In this document: piece by piece, positions 9,611 through 23,750 of the stretch | Numbering within the stretch: the stretch's first letter is position 1 | How the letters are laid out: the number at the start of each line of letters is the position of its first letter | Assembly: GCA_016748015.1 (NCBI GenBank) | Contig: JAAOMT010000571.1 | Span: 747,095-811,094 of the forward strand | Direction: 5' to 3' | Length of the DNA stretch: 64,000 nucleotides | Source: Geosiphon pyriformis | Taxonomy: Eukaryota > Glomeromycota > Glomeromycetes > Archaeosporales > Geosiphonaceae | Made by a program: the position numbers and the translations under genes | The notes under the pieces: model-generated | Seen by the model: only the letters and a program-made list of their open reading frames with translations | Told to the model about the DNA's origin: nothing | Database searches by the model: none

Positions 9611-12600
9611 CAAAAATTTAAAATTTAAGACAAAATTACAGTTATAAAAAAATGTTTTTTCAATATATTAAAAATTATAATATTATAAAAATCAAACAAA
9701 ATTTGTTTAAAAATTTAATTTATTATTTAAATATAAAAACAAAAATTATTAATATTAATATTTACTTAATTTATTTTTAAAAACTTAATTACAATAATAT
9801 TAAGTTTTGTAAAAAACAATATTTAGTTTATTTTTAATTTTTTTTTAACTTAAAATTTGAATCAAAAATTAACAACAAAAAAAAACGTTTAAATTTAACC
9901 AAATAATTTACAACATATTAAAAATTATTGCTTAATATTTACAAATATTTAAACATAAAACCAATATTAAATTATTATTTTTAATCACACTTTTTCAGTT
10001 TTATTTGCTTAAACTTAAATATTTAATTTACTATTAACTTGTTTTTTAAGACCAAAAAACTTTTTATTATTTAAAAATTCAATTTACTATTAACTTGTTT
10101 TTTAAGACCAAAAAACTTTTTATTATTTTTTAAAACTATTTTTAAAATATTAAGTAAAAATTAGCTAAATTTATTATAATTTATCTTAAAAAATTTAACA
10201 AATTTTTATAAAAAATCAGTTAATTGAAAACAAATAAATACTATTTTAATATCCAAATTTTAGATTAATTATTGCTGAATTAAAAAATAAACTTATTAAG
10301 AAAATCTAATTATATACTTTATAAAATTTGGTTTTTGTTATTTAATATGTTAAAACTTATAAAACAACTATAAAAAAAGCCAATTAAACCAAATTAATAA
10401 ATCTGATTATAAAAAAAACTAGTTTAATAATTAAAAAAAAATCAACCAATTTACCAAAAAAATCAAAAACTATTTTACTAATTAACAATAAAAATATTAA
10501 TTACTCTAATAATAAAATTAAGATAATTTTTTATTATTAATATTTAATAATTAATTTTAAAACTTAAATTGTCATTATTATAAAATTTTAAAATACTAGA
10601 AATACAATTGTCAAAAAAGACAAAAAACCAAAAACAAAATAATCAATATTATTTTTTTTAACCATAACAATTTTATTATTTATTATTTTTTAAGATCTTA
10701 ATTATTATTAATCTGTTTTACTATTAATTTAATAACAACAATATTATTAACTATTTTTAATATAAAATTATCAATTTTTAACAAAAAAATTAATTTAATT
10801 TAACCAATTCTTACCACAAAATTATTTTTAATTAACAAATAACAAAAATAGTTAATTGGTTTTATAAAATAATAATTAATAATTAAGATACTTTTATACT
10901 CAACTTAATTATTTTATAATGGTTAAAGACCAAAATTTTAATCAAATATACTTTTTAAAAATAAAACTACAATATCATTACAAATATTTTATATAATACT
11001 ATAATTTTATTAATAAAAATAGCTAAAAATATCAATCTATTTAATATTTATTTTTTTAAATTTAAAGTCAAAAAATTATTATTTCTACTTAATAATATAG
11101 TTGTTTTAGAACAAAAAGCAATTACAACAATATATATTAAAATTAAAATTAAAAAAAAAGTTAATTCAAATTAATTTTAAATAATAAATTAAAAATATTA
11201 TTATTTATTAGTTAATATAAAAGTGTAAATAAATTATTAACAAATTAATTCAAATAATAATTGTTATAGCTAATAATATAAAAAAAACTTTAATAGAAAA
11301 AATCAATAATCTTTTTATTATTATTAATAAAATTATTATTTTAATCAAAGTTTTATTTATAAATATTTCTTAATATTAAGTTTTTATTAAAAATAATTGG
11401 TTTTTTTAAGCCAATATAAACTTAAATTAAAAAACTTAAAAATTGAAAATTTTATATTAAAAACAATTTATCAGAGTATTTGTTATTTATAATACTTTTA
11501 ATAAATAATTAAACAAGATTTTAATATTTAAATTTAAAAAAAGAAAAAAAAAACTTATTATTAAAACTTATATAAAACTTAATTCATAATTTGATTGAGT
11601 TAAAAAAACAAAATAACATATTTAAACTACAATTAACATCTTTTTAATACAAAACTTAAATTAATAGTTAATATGTTTTTTATTTAAATAAAAACCAAAA
11701 AAAAATAACTTATATACAAAAATTATAACAAAAAACTTTTATTTCTAAAAATTTGTATATTTTAAAAAAAAATGCAAGAATTATATCTATTATTATTATA
11801 AAACTAATTATAAAAAATAATTTAGCTGTTTAAAATAAAGTAAAAAATAAAACAATAAATTATGTTTTATTTATAAATAATTATTACTAAAAAAATATAA
11901 TTGAATTAATATTTCAATAAAAAAAAAAGTTTGTAATTAAACTTGTTAATATGTTTTATTTATTTCAGAAAAAATAAAGAAAAAATTTTTATTTAAGTAA
12001 TATATAATAATATTCTTAATAAATTATATTATTACATTTACAATATTAAAATAATTTACAAATTAGCAATAATTTTAATTAATAAAAAAACTCAAAAAAA
12101 TATTTGGCAAATAAAAAAAGCCAAATACATTAAATATACTTTAAAACTTATTAGATTTAATTATAAAAATAAAGTTAAATTTTATTATCTAATATTTAAT
12201 TATGTTTATTTTTTTAAAAAAACTTAAATTTAATAATTAAAACAAATAAATATTTAATTGTATAAAAAATAGATTATGTTTTGTAATGACCAATAATATT
12301 TAAAACATTATGCTCTTAACATATTATTACTTATTACAAAAAATAAATATAAATTCGAATTTAAAAAAAAACCAAATAAAGTTGTATTAATTATCTTGAT
12401 TTACTTTATTAAAAATCAATCTATATTACAATTTAAATATTTTAACAACAATAAACAGAGAATTAAATCTAAAAAAATCTAATAGTTTGTAAGTTAGTAT
12501 TATAACTTGGTAATATAATTTATATAAAAAACAAAAATTTAACTTGTAATAATTAATAATACTTGGTATTTTATTTTTTTAGTATAATAACTAGTTTATT

Positions 12601-15059
12601 CTAATAATTTTTATTTTTTTAATAAGTAATCCAATTATTAATAAGTTATTCTATACTTATTTTTGTGTTTTTATCAAATTATTTATAATATTGTAATTTT
12701 AATACTTATTTTTTAATTAATTAATTTAATATAAAACAAAACAAAACAAAACAAAAATAAATTAAATTAAATTAAAAGTTAGTATTTTATTAATAATTAT
12801 AATTAAAAGCTATTGTTTTAGTATATTAAATTTTTTAAATATATTATTAATATTAGTTATTTTAATAAACAGAGTATTTAAAATAAGTTATTTTAACAAA
12901 ATAATTGGTAATTTATATATTTAATAATTTTAATAAATGTTTTATTGTAAATAAATAATGTAATTTATTCAAAAAAATTTAATTTTAATTATTAGATGTC
13001 TAATTTAAAGTTAAATATATTTTTTTAATAATAATATTATACATATACATAATTTTTATTATATAAGATATTTTGGTATTTTTAATTATTTTTATATTTT
13101 TTTGAATTATTACTAATATTTTTGGTATTTTTGAAATTTTTGGCATTTTTAATATTTTTAAAATCTTTAATATTATGTTATTTAAATCTTAATATATAAT
13201 TAGCTAATTTATGTTATATATTAATTATTATTATTTTTTATAAGTAATATCAGAAAACAAAAAACAATTTTATTATTATTATTATTATTTTTTTTTAAAA
13301 AATCAAAAAATTATTTTTCTTAATATTATTTTTATTTTAAAATTCGTATTTTTTTTATAAGAAATAAAATATTATTTTATCTGATTTTTTAATATTTATA
13401 TTAATTTTATAATAGTTATATTAATTATAATATTTAATTTGAATTTATTTGTAAACAATTTTTTTTTCTATTTAAATAATAACAATAATAACATATTTGC
13501 TAAATTTAATTTTAATTAATACATAATTAAATTGTTTAATATATTAATTTTTAATTAATTTTTATTGATTTAAAAATAAAACAAATTATATTTTTACATA
13601 TAACTTTAATTAATTAACTTATTAAGTTATTTAATCTTAAAAATTAAACTGATTAAATAAAAATTAAAACAATTTTTTTTTGTTTTTTAGAAATACTATT
13701 TTTCGTAATAATTAAAAAACTATTACAAATTATTAAAAATAAATAATTTTTGGTTTATTGTTTAATAAAACTATTAAATTAAATTAAATTATAAATTTGT
13801 TTTTTTTTTAAATTAATTATTAAAAACAATAATAAGTTTTTTTGTATAAAATTTGTATTTAAGTTTTCTTAATTATCTAAATTAAGTTTTTTAATTTTTT
13901 TATTATTATTTTCAAGATTATATAATTTTTTATAATATCTGTTTTTGTTTTTTTATTGTAACTTTGTATAATGTTTTTTTTACTATTTTTTTTAATAAAA
14001 TTAAAAATATTTTAAGTGTTTTTGGTAATATTGTAAATATTAAACAAAAATCTGTAATATATTATTATAAATTTGAGTTTTAATTTAACAAATAACAAAA
14101 AAAAGATTATTAAAAATAATAAAAATAAAAATAAAAAAATTTAATTAAAAAATTTAATTAATAAGAATTTAATATATAATTAGTTTTAAAATTATAATTG
14201 CTTAATTTTTTCTGAAAAATTTAAAAATAAAAAAATAGTTTGTAATTATTAACAAAATAATATTATTTTTATTATTTTATGTCTTATTTGATAATTTTTA
14301 AAATTAATCACAAATATTATTATGTTTTTTAATTAATAATATAAAATAAAATAAAATAAAATATATAAATATTAACAAGTGAATTTTTATTTATAAATAT
14401 TTAAATACTTGAAAATTAAAAAAAGGTTTAAGCAATATAAAAAAAAATATTGAATATGTTTTTATTGTATTTATTATCTAAATTATATGGTTTTTTATAA
14501 TTAAAGAATTTATTGCTTATATAATTACTAAAAAAATAATTATTATTTTTAAAAACTTTTTGTTTTTTTTATAATTAAAAAAAATGTTGTTTATTTTTAT
14601 AATATTTAAATTTTTTGTACATATAAATAAATAATTGAAATTTTTTATCATATTATATTAAATATAAATTATATCGTTTTTTAATTATAATAAACAATTT
14701 TTTGATAATAATTTTTATAATTTATATATAATTAATTAAAATTTATTAATAAAATAAGTTTAAAATATTAACTTAAATATTATATTAAAGTTATTTTTTT
14801 TAATTTATATTTTTAATCAAAAAATATTAGTGTATCTAATTTTAAATTTAACTTTTTATTTAATATAATTAATATTACAAATATTAAATATATTTTAGTT
14901 ATTTGCAATTTTTAAATCTTTTTTTTAAATGTTTATTAATAGCAAAATCAAAGTTTTTAATTAAACAATTAATAAAAACATTTTTTTTTATGTTTTAATC
15001 TTAATTAAAATTACATTTTTTTTTAAATTTTTAATAAAATTAATATAACAACCAAAAAA

Positions 15060-15110
15060 AATTTTTATTATTATTAAATGTTTAACAAGTAAAGCCCTAC
15101 TGAAAAAATT
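15060..15110 (-). mobile_element. LINE 3'-end stub 1
   Basis: TTTAACAAGTAAAGCCCTACTG resembles the minus-oriented 3' terminus of copies C and F (TTGAGTAAAGTCCAACTGC). Only about 40-50 bp are recognisable. Likely an extremely short or decayed LINE end. Confidence 0.4.
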
Positions 15111-15384
15111 ATTTAAATAATTATAATACAAGTAATTAATACAATTTAAAATTAAATAATAAATATTTATAATATTAACAAGTTAATTATATTATAAAAA
15201 AATAATTAATATTATAAAAATAATTAAAACTTGAATAAATAAATATGTTTATATTAAAAATTTAATAAATAAGCATTTAAATAAAATAAAAACATATGTA
15301 AAAAACAAACAGCTGTTTTTATAATATGTAATATTTTTTATTATATAATAATAAATAATAGTTAAATTATATTTATTTATTTTT

Positions 15385-15455
15385 ATTAAGCAATTAATGA
15401 GTGAAGCCTAATTGCTATTTAGTACATAGAACCACCCTAAGTAGAACACATTATA
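15385..15455 (-). mobile_element. LINE 3'-end stub 2
   Basis: AATGAGTGAAGCCTAATTGC and then TTTAGTACATAGAACC match the 3' terminus of LINE C at 16068-16108 in the same orientation. Similarity fades after about 70 bp. Confidence 0.55.
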
Positions 15456-16181
15456 TTTAATTAATAATAAAAAACATGTATAAAAAACAATTTAAAAGAA
15501 ATATTATATTACTTAAATTTTATTAAAAATATATAATTAATTATAAAAAATAAATTTTTTAATTTAAATAAAAATATAAGTATTTATTATTTAAGTTTTT
15601 TAATTAAACAAATTATATTTGCAATAAAAAAATATTGGTTTTATAAAAAAAATTTAACATTTAAAAAAACCAATTTTTAAGCTTAATTTTAAATTAAAAT
15701 ATTAAAATACAAAACTTAATTAATTATTTAAAAAGTTTTTAATCAGTTAAAATTTTTTTAAAATAATTAATATAGTTAAATAATGCTTATTATATTTTAA
15801 AATAAATTATTTATTATTTATTATAATTATTTATGGATTTTTTTTATATAAATAATGTTTTAAAAAAATATTTACCAAAAAAACAACTAGTTTTTAAAGT
15901 TTTTAAGCTATAAATTACATAATAAAAGATTTAAATAAAATATCAATAATAATATAATTAATAGAATAGTTTAAAAACAAAATTTTTCTTTTATATTGAA
16001 AATTATAATATTTTTTTTTAGTTAAAAACTTTATTTTTTATTATTATTGTTTTTTTTTCTGCTTTTATTGAGTAAAGTCCAACTGCTATCTAGTACATAG
16101 AGCCAAATTAAGTAACCCAAACTAAATGCAATTTACGTACTTACTACATATAGCTAGCCACTCAGGTCAGTCAAAGCAACA

Positions 16182-19100
16182 CTACACACCTATATTGACA
16201 CTAATAACACCACCTAGACCAAAAAAAAAACAGCACGGCAAATGACGACCAAAGCTAACAGCAAATAATTCAACCACACCAAGCATTCTAACCATTCCAC
16301 CTAACAATATAAAAGAAGAAACATCATGAGACAGACCAGAAACAACCCCACCATCAGCAACCAAACCAGTCTTTTTCATCTGCACTCTGTGCTCAGATCT
16401 CACCAACCATGCCTTCACACAATGTAAATTAGCTACAAATCTAACAAAACTGACAACCTTACCAATGACCTGCTTCTTATCTTCAAATACACCCCAAGCT
16501 TTCTTACATCATTCATCCAGCACGAAGCCTTTACACACAATAGAATACAAACCTACATCCAGAAAACAGGCAGACAATATCCACAAAACAGCTGAAGACA
16601 ATAAGTTACAAAGACCCGTCACCAAAACCCAATGAGCAAAAGCCTCAACCAGAACCTCATCACAAATAACAACATCCCGAGGGCATGTGAAGGCATGGTC
16701 AGAAAATTCCACTCTACCACACAGCAGGCACAATACGCCAGGATAACCTCTATCATACAGTCTTTTCCGAACAGCTACTGGAAGGCGCTTGTGTACAGCT
16801 TTCATCAAATATAAGTGCAAATTTGAAGTTTTCCGACCAGTGAACTCAGCGAGCATATGAGAATCTGAATGCCAAATTTTCACAGTAGAAATCCAGTCTA
16901 CACATCCAACAAGGTCAACAGGTATCACACTCACACCAGGCCCAGCCTCCCAGTAAGCATGATTAATAGATCAAAAAATGTCCCTTACAAAGTAGCGGAC
17001 ATTGCCAAAAATCACCGTGTTTTCAGCCACCAAATAATGTTCATGAATTCCAGCCGACAAAAAGAAGGAAGATTGAGCAGCATCCCCAGCTGCCAAATCA
17101 GCCTTGATATTACCCAAAATACCAGAATAGCTCTTAACCTTAACTCAAACCACTTCAAGATCTTTTTCCCTAACCAAATTGAAAATATGGTGTCTCTCTA
17201 ACCAGCACCGATTACAAAAATCAGGCATGGCACAAGACAACTCTGACAAGCAGGCATCAATAACAGCTTGGCTATCAGTATGCAAAATCACTCGACAAGA
17301 GGAAAATACACACTCAAAAGCCAACACAACAGCCTGCAACTCAGCCAAAATAGAGGACAGTAGACCACCAACCACAACACCAACACTTTTATCCAAAACC
17401 AGAAAATACACAGCAGCACCACAAGTAGCATCAACCGAGCCAGCATTTTTCAAAGATCCATTAGTATACACCTTAAAGCAACTAGACCAGATATCATGCA
17501 ATCCATCTTTCACCAGAGAAAACACTTCAGAATCTAAAATGTTTATATCAACAGACTAAGCAAAACCAGCAGAACTGGAAGCAGAAAAGCCCTGAACCAA
17601 CATAAACTTGGACACAATTGAGAACCAGTAAAGCATGGGGTCCTGTGGGTTCAACCTTTTTTAACAACGAAAGGTCTTCCAATCTAGCACACAGCCTTTC
17701 TTATTCAAAATCCAATCACCAAAAGCAACCCCAAAACGCTTCAGAGAGTAAACAGAATTAAAATATTCAGAACTACCTAGAATTAATGAAAGTAAAAAAT
17801 GACCTGGACTGCAAATGGCATTGAGAAGGTTGTTAGCCAAAGAAAACTCATTACTCAAAAAAATCTTCACAATTTCAGCCAAAAAGTTGTTGACTAGACT
17901 AACACACAACTTGAAAAGAAACTGCAAAGGATCCAGAAAAGCCCAGCCAAGAATCTGCAAGTCTAAAAACCTATGATTGAACAAACACCCAAGGATCCCA
18001 GAGGCATTAGAAAAAGACACCAAAGCAGCAATTTTCTCTTCAGATTGCACTTGTTCAAAAGTCTTCAAGCCATACAAAGAAGGGTGATATAAGGCAGCAT
18101 CCGAAAAATCACGAGGCAAACCAGCTTTGGACTTAAGACCCTTCCTAACCATAACATTCCATTTGTGACAAACATCAGATAAAACAAAACTAAACTGAGT
18201 CTGATAACTAACAATAGGCTGCAAGACAGTCGAGACCAAATATAAGAACTGCTTATCTGTGATAGCCTTCTTGAGCATAACATTGACAAAAAAACAAACA
18301 TCAAAATGAGCTTTGGATACATTAGGTTTAGACAAGCCCTCCATTAACAAGAAGATACTCAGATAACAATGAGCTTCACTCTTTTTAGCAATCAAGATTG
18401 GCTGATCACAAATATTCAGAGAGGCAACTCTAACACCCTGGTTAATGGGAATAGCCACCATCTTATCATTATTAATAGAAATATTATTGATTTTGAAGAA
18501 CTCACTGGCAATGTTCAGAGCATACTGAGTGGAGGCTTGACAATTTCCAATCCAAATCGTATCATTGACAAATGCACCAGCTGCCAAGTAAGATGTCATC
18601 TCACTCACATCCTCAACTCTGCCTGTCTTCGCAACAAACTTAGAATCAACATGGTATCCACACAAATGCTTGTGTCATTTCACTTTACATAAGAGTGGAT
18701 CATAGAAAATTCTCCATAAGAAAAGCGAAAAAACTTCACCCTGATCCAATCCATCATGTATACTATAGCCATCTGACAAGCCGAAATCAGTCATCACCTT
18801 GTTAACCCTATCCTTGTGAATATTCCCAAAAAACCCAATAAATCTCTCACACATTTTGATATGCCACAGACTAGCTTTCAAGTGAGACCAACCAACAGAA
18901 TCATATGCCTTCCGCATATTCTGCAAAACCAACCAAATTTTCCTATTCTTTTCAAGAACATTCTCCACAACTAAACCAACTGCAAACACTGGAAATTGCA
19001 TAGAAGTACCATGGAACACCGAAAAATTATCACCCCAGAAAACACCAAACTTACTACAAGCCAAAAAGATGCGATCAGACAAAATTTTAGACAAAATCTT

Positions 19101-20876
19101 TCTAGCAGTCTCAATTAAAGCAATAGGTTGAGTATTAGTAAGAACTCTATCCCAATCATAAGACTTAGAGATTATTGAGACCCACGCTTTCTTCCACAAA
19201 GCAGGCACCATGCCAACAGACAAGCACACATTCAGCAACACCAAAAGACATTCTAACACCTCACCACAATCATGTTTTCAGAGTTCATTGGGAATGCCAG
19301 ACAAGCCAGCAGCTTTGTTATCAGGCAGACTATTAATAACCAAAAGCAATTCACCTATGCTAATCACATTTATTACGTTAGAAAAGGCATCATCTCTAAC
19401 ATAGTTCAAAGGTGCATACTAACAAGCCCAGAGATCAGACAGCACCATAGGCATCACATGCTTCCGTGTCCAACCCTCCATAATTCTGTTAACACTTGAC
19501 CTGACCTTCTCTGGCTTCAATATCAACTTATCATTAACCACCAAGTGATCCAACACCACCTTTTGAAATGGCCGATCCAAAACACTCCTAATCATACTTC
19601 TTTTGTCTGAGCAAAATTGTTCTATACACCTCTTAATAGTCTTTCTGATAGTAGCCTCTTGCAGCAACTTTGATTCAAACATCTTGGATTTTCTGTACCC
19701 CTTTCTGATGAGTGACAAATAACTAAGAAGGTTCTCTACTTTTTGGCCACCACAAACCATGTTTTCTAGAATGAGAGCTTTACTGGCATTCAGAGCTAAC
19801 CATTTTTTCACAAATTGATCGAAACCAGAAGTATCAGCAGAGATCATGCATTTGACTATCTTGGCAATCAGCAACTCCAAACCCAGGAATCTAGAAAAAT
19901 ATTTATTTTTTGAGCACTAAAAATCACAGAACCAATGTCTGGAAAATATTTCATCTGCAGAATCCACCACCACTTTTTCCAGCAAAGACCACATAACATC
20001 CAAATCAAGACCAGCAGCAGTGCCAAGAAACTTTTCCTTTACCTCCAACATCTTAGCAGAGGAACATTTCTTAAAACAGGACCACCCAGCACCATCAGCA
20101 TTCTTGATCCTAAACTTCCAATGGTCCTTGTTGGCCTGCTTATGCAAACCATTCAGCTGAACATCTAAGAGCCCACCCAGGCCAACTAATATCATGACAG
20201 ATTTGTGATCCGTATTGAAGAAATCAGAAACAGAATTGACACAATGTTTCACAACAGCAAAAGATAGAGTCCCACTAACAAAAATAAAATCAATTGTTTT
20301 CTCCACCCCCCTAGAATTGCTCCATATAGCCGTTTTGACCAAAGAGTGTCCAGCAAAAGAATTGACTAAACCCAAACCCAAACAGAACTTAAAACTCCCA
20401 CTCCTTTCAGAATTATTCTCGTTGAAATCACCACCCAAAATGACAAAAGTGCTGGAGTTAACAGCCTTAGCAATAAGAGAATTTACTGCAGAAGCCTAAG
20501 CAAACCTAGTTCCAGGAGAAGCACCAGCATACAAACCCAGAATTGTAACCAAAAGCTTGTCTTTAAACAAAAGCTGAATCGAAATCAAACACCTAGGAAC
20601 CTCCTCAACCCTAGCAACATGGCGAGCCAAAGAGTTGTTCATAATTACAGCAATGCCAGCACCAAGATAACCAATATCCAAACCAGAAGTAAAAATCCGA
20701 ACCCCATCAAATTTGTTCCTGATTTATGATCCAGAAGAGAACCTTAATTTTGTCTCAGCAACAAAGAAAACCATATTTCCAGAACTCATATGCCAATGAA
20801 CTATGTTTGCCTGTTTTGCAGGGACATTAATATCCCGAATGTTGCACATAGCTAATTTCCAGACTAAATCACTTAT
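16182..20876 (-). pseudogene. LINE C ORF2: endonuclease-RT-RNase H-CCHC
   Basis: Begins at a decayed start (ATA in place of ATG at 20876) overlapping the ORF1 stop. Domains in order: an apurinic-like endonuclease (CNIRD, ET.L in the TETK position, GGDFNE at about 20435, DFIFVS, and NTDH at about 20218); RT with PIALIET, QDMRKAYDSVGW, GYSIHDGLDQGEVFS and FVNDTIWIG (first Asp of FxDD changed to Asn, about 18573); RNase H with YTNGS (catalytic Asp changed to Asn), LAELQ.V.LAFE and HTDSQA; CLLCGRVEFSDHAFTC finger near 16725. Several stops and small frameshifts. Dead copy. Confidence 0.85.
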
Positions 20877-22741
20877 TGGGATGAAGGGGGTAAAAACAAG
20901 CCCGAACCAGAACACAAGAGATCCAATCTTACTAGAATCAAACCAAATAAAGCTTCTAGAGCAAACAATTTGGATTCTAAACTGCCAACCTTGGAGATAA
21001 GAACCTTAGAACCATTTGAACTAAGACCAGCAGTAGGCTCATTACTACCAGAAAAAAAAAAAATGGACAGAGCCAACATATCATCCAGAGCCATATCTAA
21101 ATCCACAACCAGAGCTGAAGACACTAAACCAGCCATAGAAGAAGCATGAGAAGTGGATGCCAAAGACATCAGATCAACAAAACTCAATTTCTTAAGAATA
21201 ACAGAAACCTGATCCAAAAAAATTTCCAAAGAATGCTCTAAAACCACCAAACAATCACCCAAACCATTGACCTGAGGATCAGAAAAACCAAAAGAGAGAG
21301 ACATACCACCAGAAAGCAAACCAGAACCAGAAGAGAAGCCACCAGAAGGGGAGGCAAGAGACACCACTTGAGCCCACAATTTTCTGCCAAAAGCAACAGA
21401 GCGAGAGATAGGAATATTTTTTTTCGCATACAACCTGGCTAACTGAAGATGATTAAAACCAGAAGCAGACTTCTTAAACAAATTTGGGAGACCAGAAGAT
21501 GACTTAACTAATACATCACATTCTAGAGTAGAATGGCCAAAATGCCCACACTTTCCACACCGAACCAAATCTAACCTAGCTCATGAGAGACGCACCCTAC
21601 TGAAAATAGGCTTAGTAAGAAAAGCAGATTCCAACTCCTTATTAGATTCAAAGCCAACCACAGCACAACAAAATCTATTGCCAGTTTCCAATGAACAATT
21701 GATGATACAAGTTTTTTCGCCAGCTTTTTCCAAAAGAGTACCAAGATTATGTGCAGTTGTTCCCACTGGCAAAGTAAACAACAGCACCCTGAACTGATCT
21801 TTTGATGCCCAGATATTGCAATCTCCTGCTGCTTTGGCAATATGTACTAAATCCTTTCCGATCAGGAATGACCATTTTGAGACCAACAGATCAGCTTAAC
21901 TCAATTCGGAAAACCCCATCATAGCTTTTTGCCACATTCCAATTAACTGAATTTTGATCGACTTAATTTGCCTAAACTCGGAGACTGTGGCAATGATCAT
22001 ATCCCTAGGCATGTTCATGGGAATTTTCTTAATCACTACGGTCTGATCTGAACGAAATTCTTGTTTTCTAAGATTATTGTTTATGCTGATTCTATTTTTA
22101 CTAACCAATAAAATGGTCTTCTTCATGCTTTTCTCTGATGTAAACATTGATCTAATAATCCCTTCAAATTTTGAGGGGGTAGTGGCTCCTCCAAAACCAT
22201 TGATTTTTGAAAAAATTTTTCTGATGAACTGAGTTTTTTGCATAGCCAATTTCTTTTTCACAGCCAAAAGATTGATGTCTAAAGCAAATGATTTCTTAAC
22301 CGACACCTCTACAGGAGTTTTGATGATCTTGGGATCAATCCAAATCTTATCCAAAGGAATTTTTTTCCTAAGGGGGAGCGGAAGGGGCTTTACTTTTTCA
22401 TCCATTTCAAAGTCAGGAGAACCAATAAGAGAACCAAAATTTGCACCAGCATTCACTCATTTAGCCTTGGGAGTGTTAACAGCCGAGTCTAAGAGAGAAC
22501 CATCAAAACCACCAGACATACTAACATTTTCATCATTACCAGATAGGCTCTCCATATTAGAATATACACTAGCACCAGAACCAGACTTCAAAGAAATATC
22601 TTTTTCATCATCAGAGTGTTTAATATTTTCAAGAGAAGTCTTCTTTTTTTGTGAAAAGGAACCACCAACAGGACTGTGAAACATGCCCTTAGGAGCCTTC
22701 TTACTAAACATGCTGCCACTAGAGACAGCCTCCAAATCCAT
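20873..22741 (-). pseudogene. LINE C ORF1: RRM-like and CCHC RNA-binding protein
   Basis: Starts at ATG 22741 (MDLEAVSSGS) and keeps a single frame to TAA 20875-20873 with three internal stops (near 22459, 21896 and 21571). Order: a charged low-complexity N-terminus; a KKIPMNMPRD...EFRQIKSIKIQ stretch resembling an RRM beta-alpha-beta core (about residues 150-190); a CGKCGHFGH...C zinc knuckle of C-x2-C-x4-H-x4-C type (about 21555); a Ser-rich C-terminus. By analogy with other LINE ORF1 proteins it would coat the element RNA. Confidence 0.8.
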
Positions 22742-22865
22742 GATGAAAGAGTTATTAGTTAAAGAAATGTTAATATATTATTAACAAGAAAAACAAAAAA
22801 CTTCTTTTCTCAGAAAAGTGCTCATTGGGATTTTTTAAAGGTAGAAGAGAAAAAAAAGTTTTTTT

Positions 22866-23750
22866 ATTATTATTATCTAATAATAAATAATTATTTGTTT
22901 AAAATATTTTTTTTTAAAATATAAATTATTTGTTTAACTTTTTTAAGAATTAAAAATATTTTTAAAATTTTATTTAACTACTTATTATAATTTATTCTTA
23001 TTTTTTTGTTTATATTATTTAATATTACTAAACTTATAAAAATACATAATATTTAATTTACATAAAAAAATCTTAATAATAATAATATTTAAAGTAAAAA
23101 AACAAAATATTAATATAAAAACAAATATTGTATATAAACAATTACTTTTTATTATAATTATTAGTTTTTATATTGTTAATTAATATAAATTACAAAAAAA
23201 ACAAAAATTAATATTAGTTAAATTTGATATTAATTTAAACACAATAAAAATAAAAGAATTAAAATATGTAATATTATTAATTTTATTTTCTTAATACTTT
23301 AATATTATTTTATAAAAGCATACTTAATTATAAAATTTTTTTAATTAAAAACTAAATTGTATTTATAACTATTTTAATAGATAAAATTATAATAATTATA
23401 AAATAATATTAAGTCTTTTTTTGTAATAAAACAAAAATATATTAATTTTTAATTATTTAAATTTATTATAAATAACTTATAATTGTTTATTTTATTAAAA
23501 AATATAAAAATTAAACTATTTTGTTGTTTATTATATTTAATTATAAATTACTTTATAATACAATAATAAAATTATTTATTGAATAAAATATTAAATTTAC
23601 AAAACAACAACCAGTTAAATTACTTAATAATATTATAAAAAAAACCAGTTTTATTATTAATCTTTTAAATTTCATTAATTATATATTAATATTATAATTT
23701 ATTAATTAACCAAAAATTTTTAATTATATAAAATCTTATTTATAATTAAT
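22866..23750. other. AT-rich filler between LINE C and D
   Basis: Nearly pure A/T (few G or C per 60 bases), with no ORF of 60 codons. Nothing else is recognisable. Confidence 0.7.

Larger units (their letters stand above)
9611..16059. other. 6.4-kb extremely AT-rich, ORF-free block
   Basis: Sampled lines contain about 8-10% G+C, and there is no ORF of 60 codons in any frame. Strand composition shifts: up to about 12.5 kb the plus strand has many more C than G, and from about 13.0 to 14.1 kb G exceeds C. This is what decayed LINEs in opposite orientation would leave, since intact copies are GT-rich on the coding strand. A 55-bp tandem duplication (10031-10133) and small AT microsatellites (AAAAC near 12735, TAAAA near 14340) occur. 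LINE 3'-end stubs lie at its right end. A centromere-like role cannot be judged from one window. Confidence 0.75.
16060..22865 (-). mobile_element. LINE copy C, near full length
   Basis: A nearly complete LINE on the minus strand, about 6.8 kb. The 5' end near 22865 carries the same inverted-repeat leader as copies E and F, followed by ORF1 (22741-20873) and ORF2 (20876-16182). The 3' end is near 16060 with a T-run (minus-strand poly-A). Indels are few and most damage is single-base. It lies tail-to-tail with copy A across the AT-rich block. Confidence 0.85.

Noticed and set aside
9611-16059. Mitochondrial DNA insertion
   Set aside because: Very low GC fits, but there are no ORFs, rRNA-like or tRNA-like stretches, and LINE 3' ends are embedded in it.
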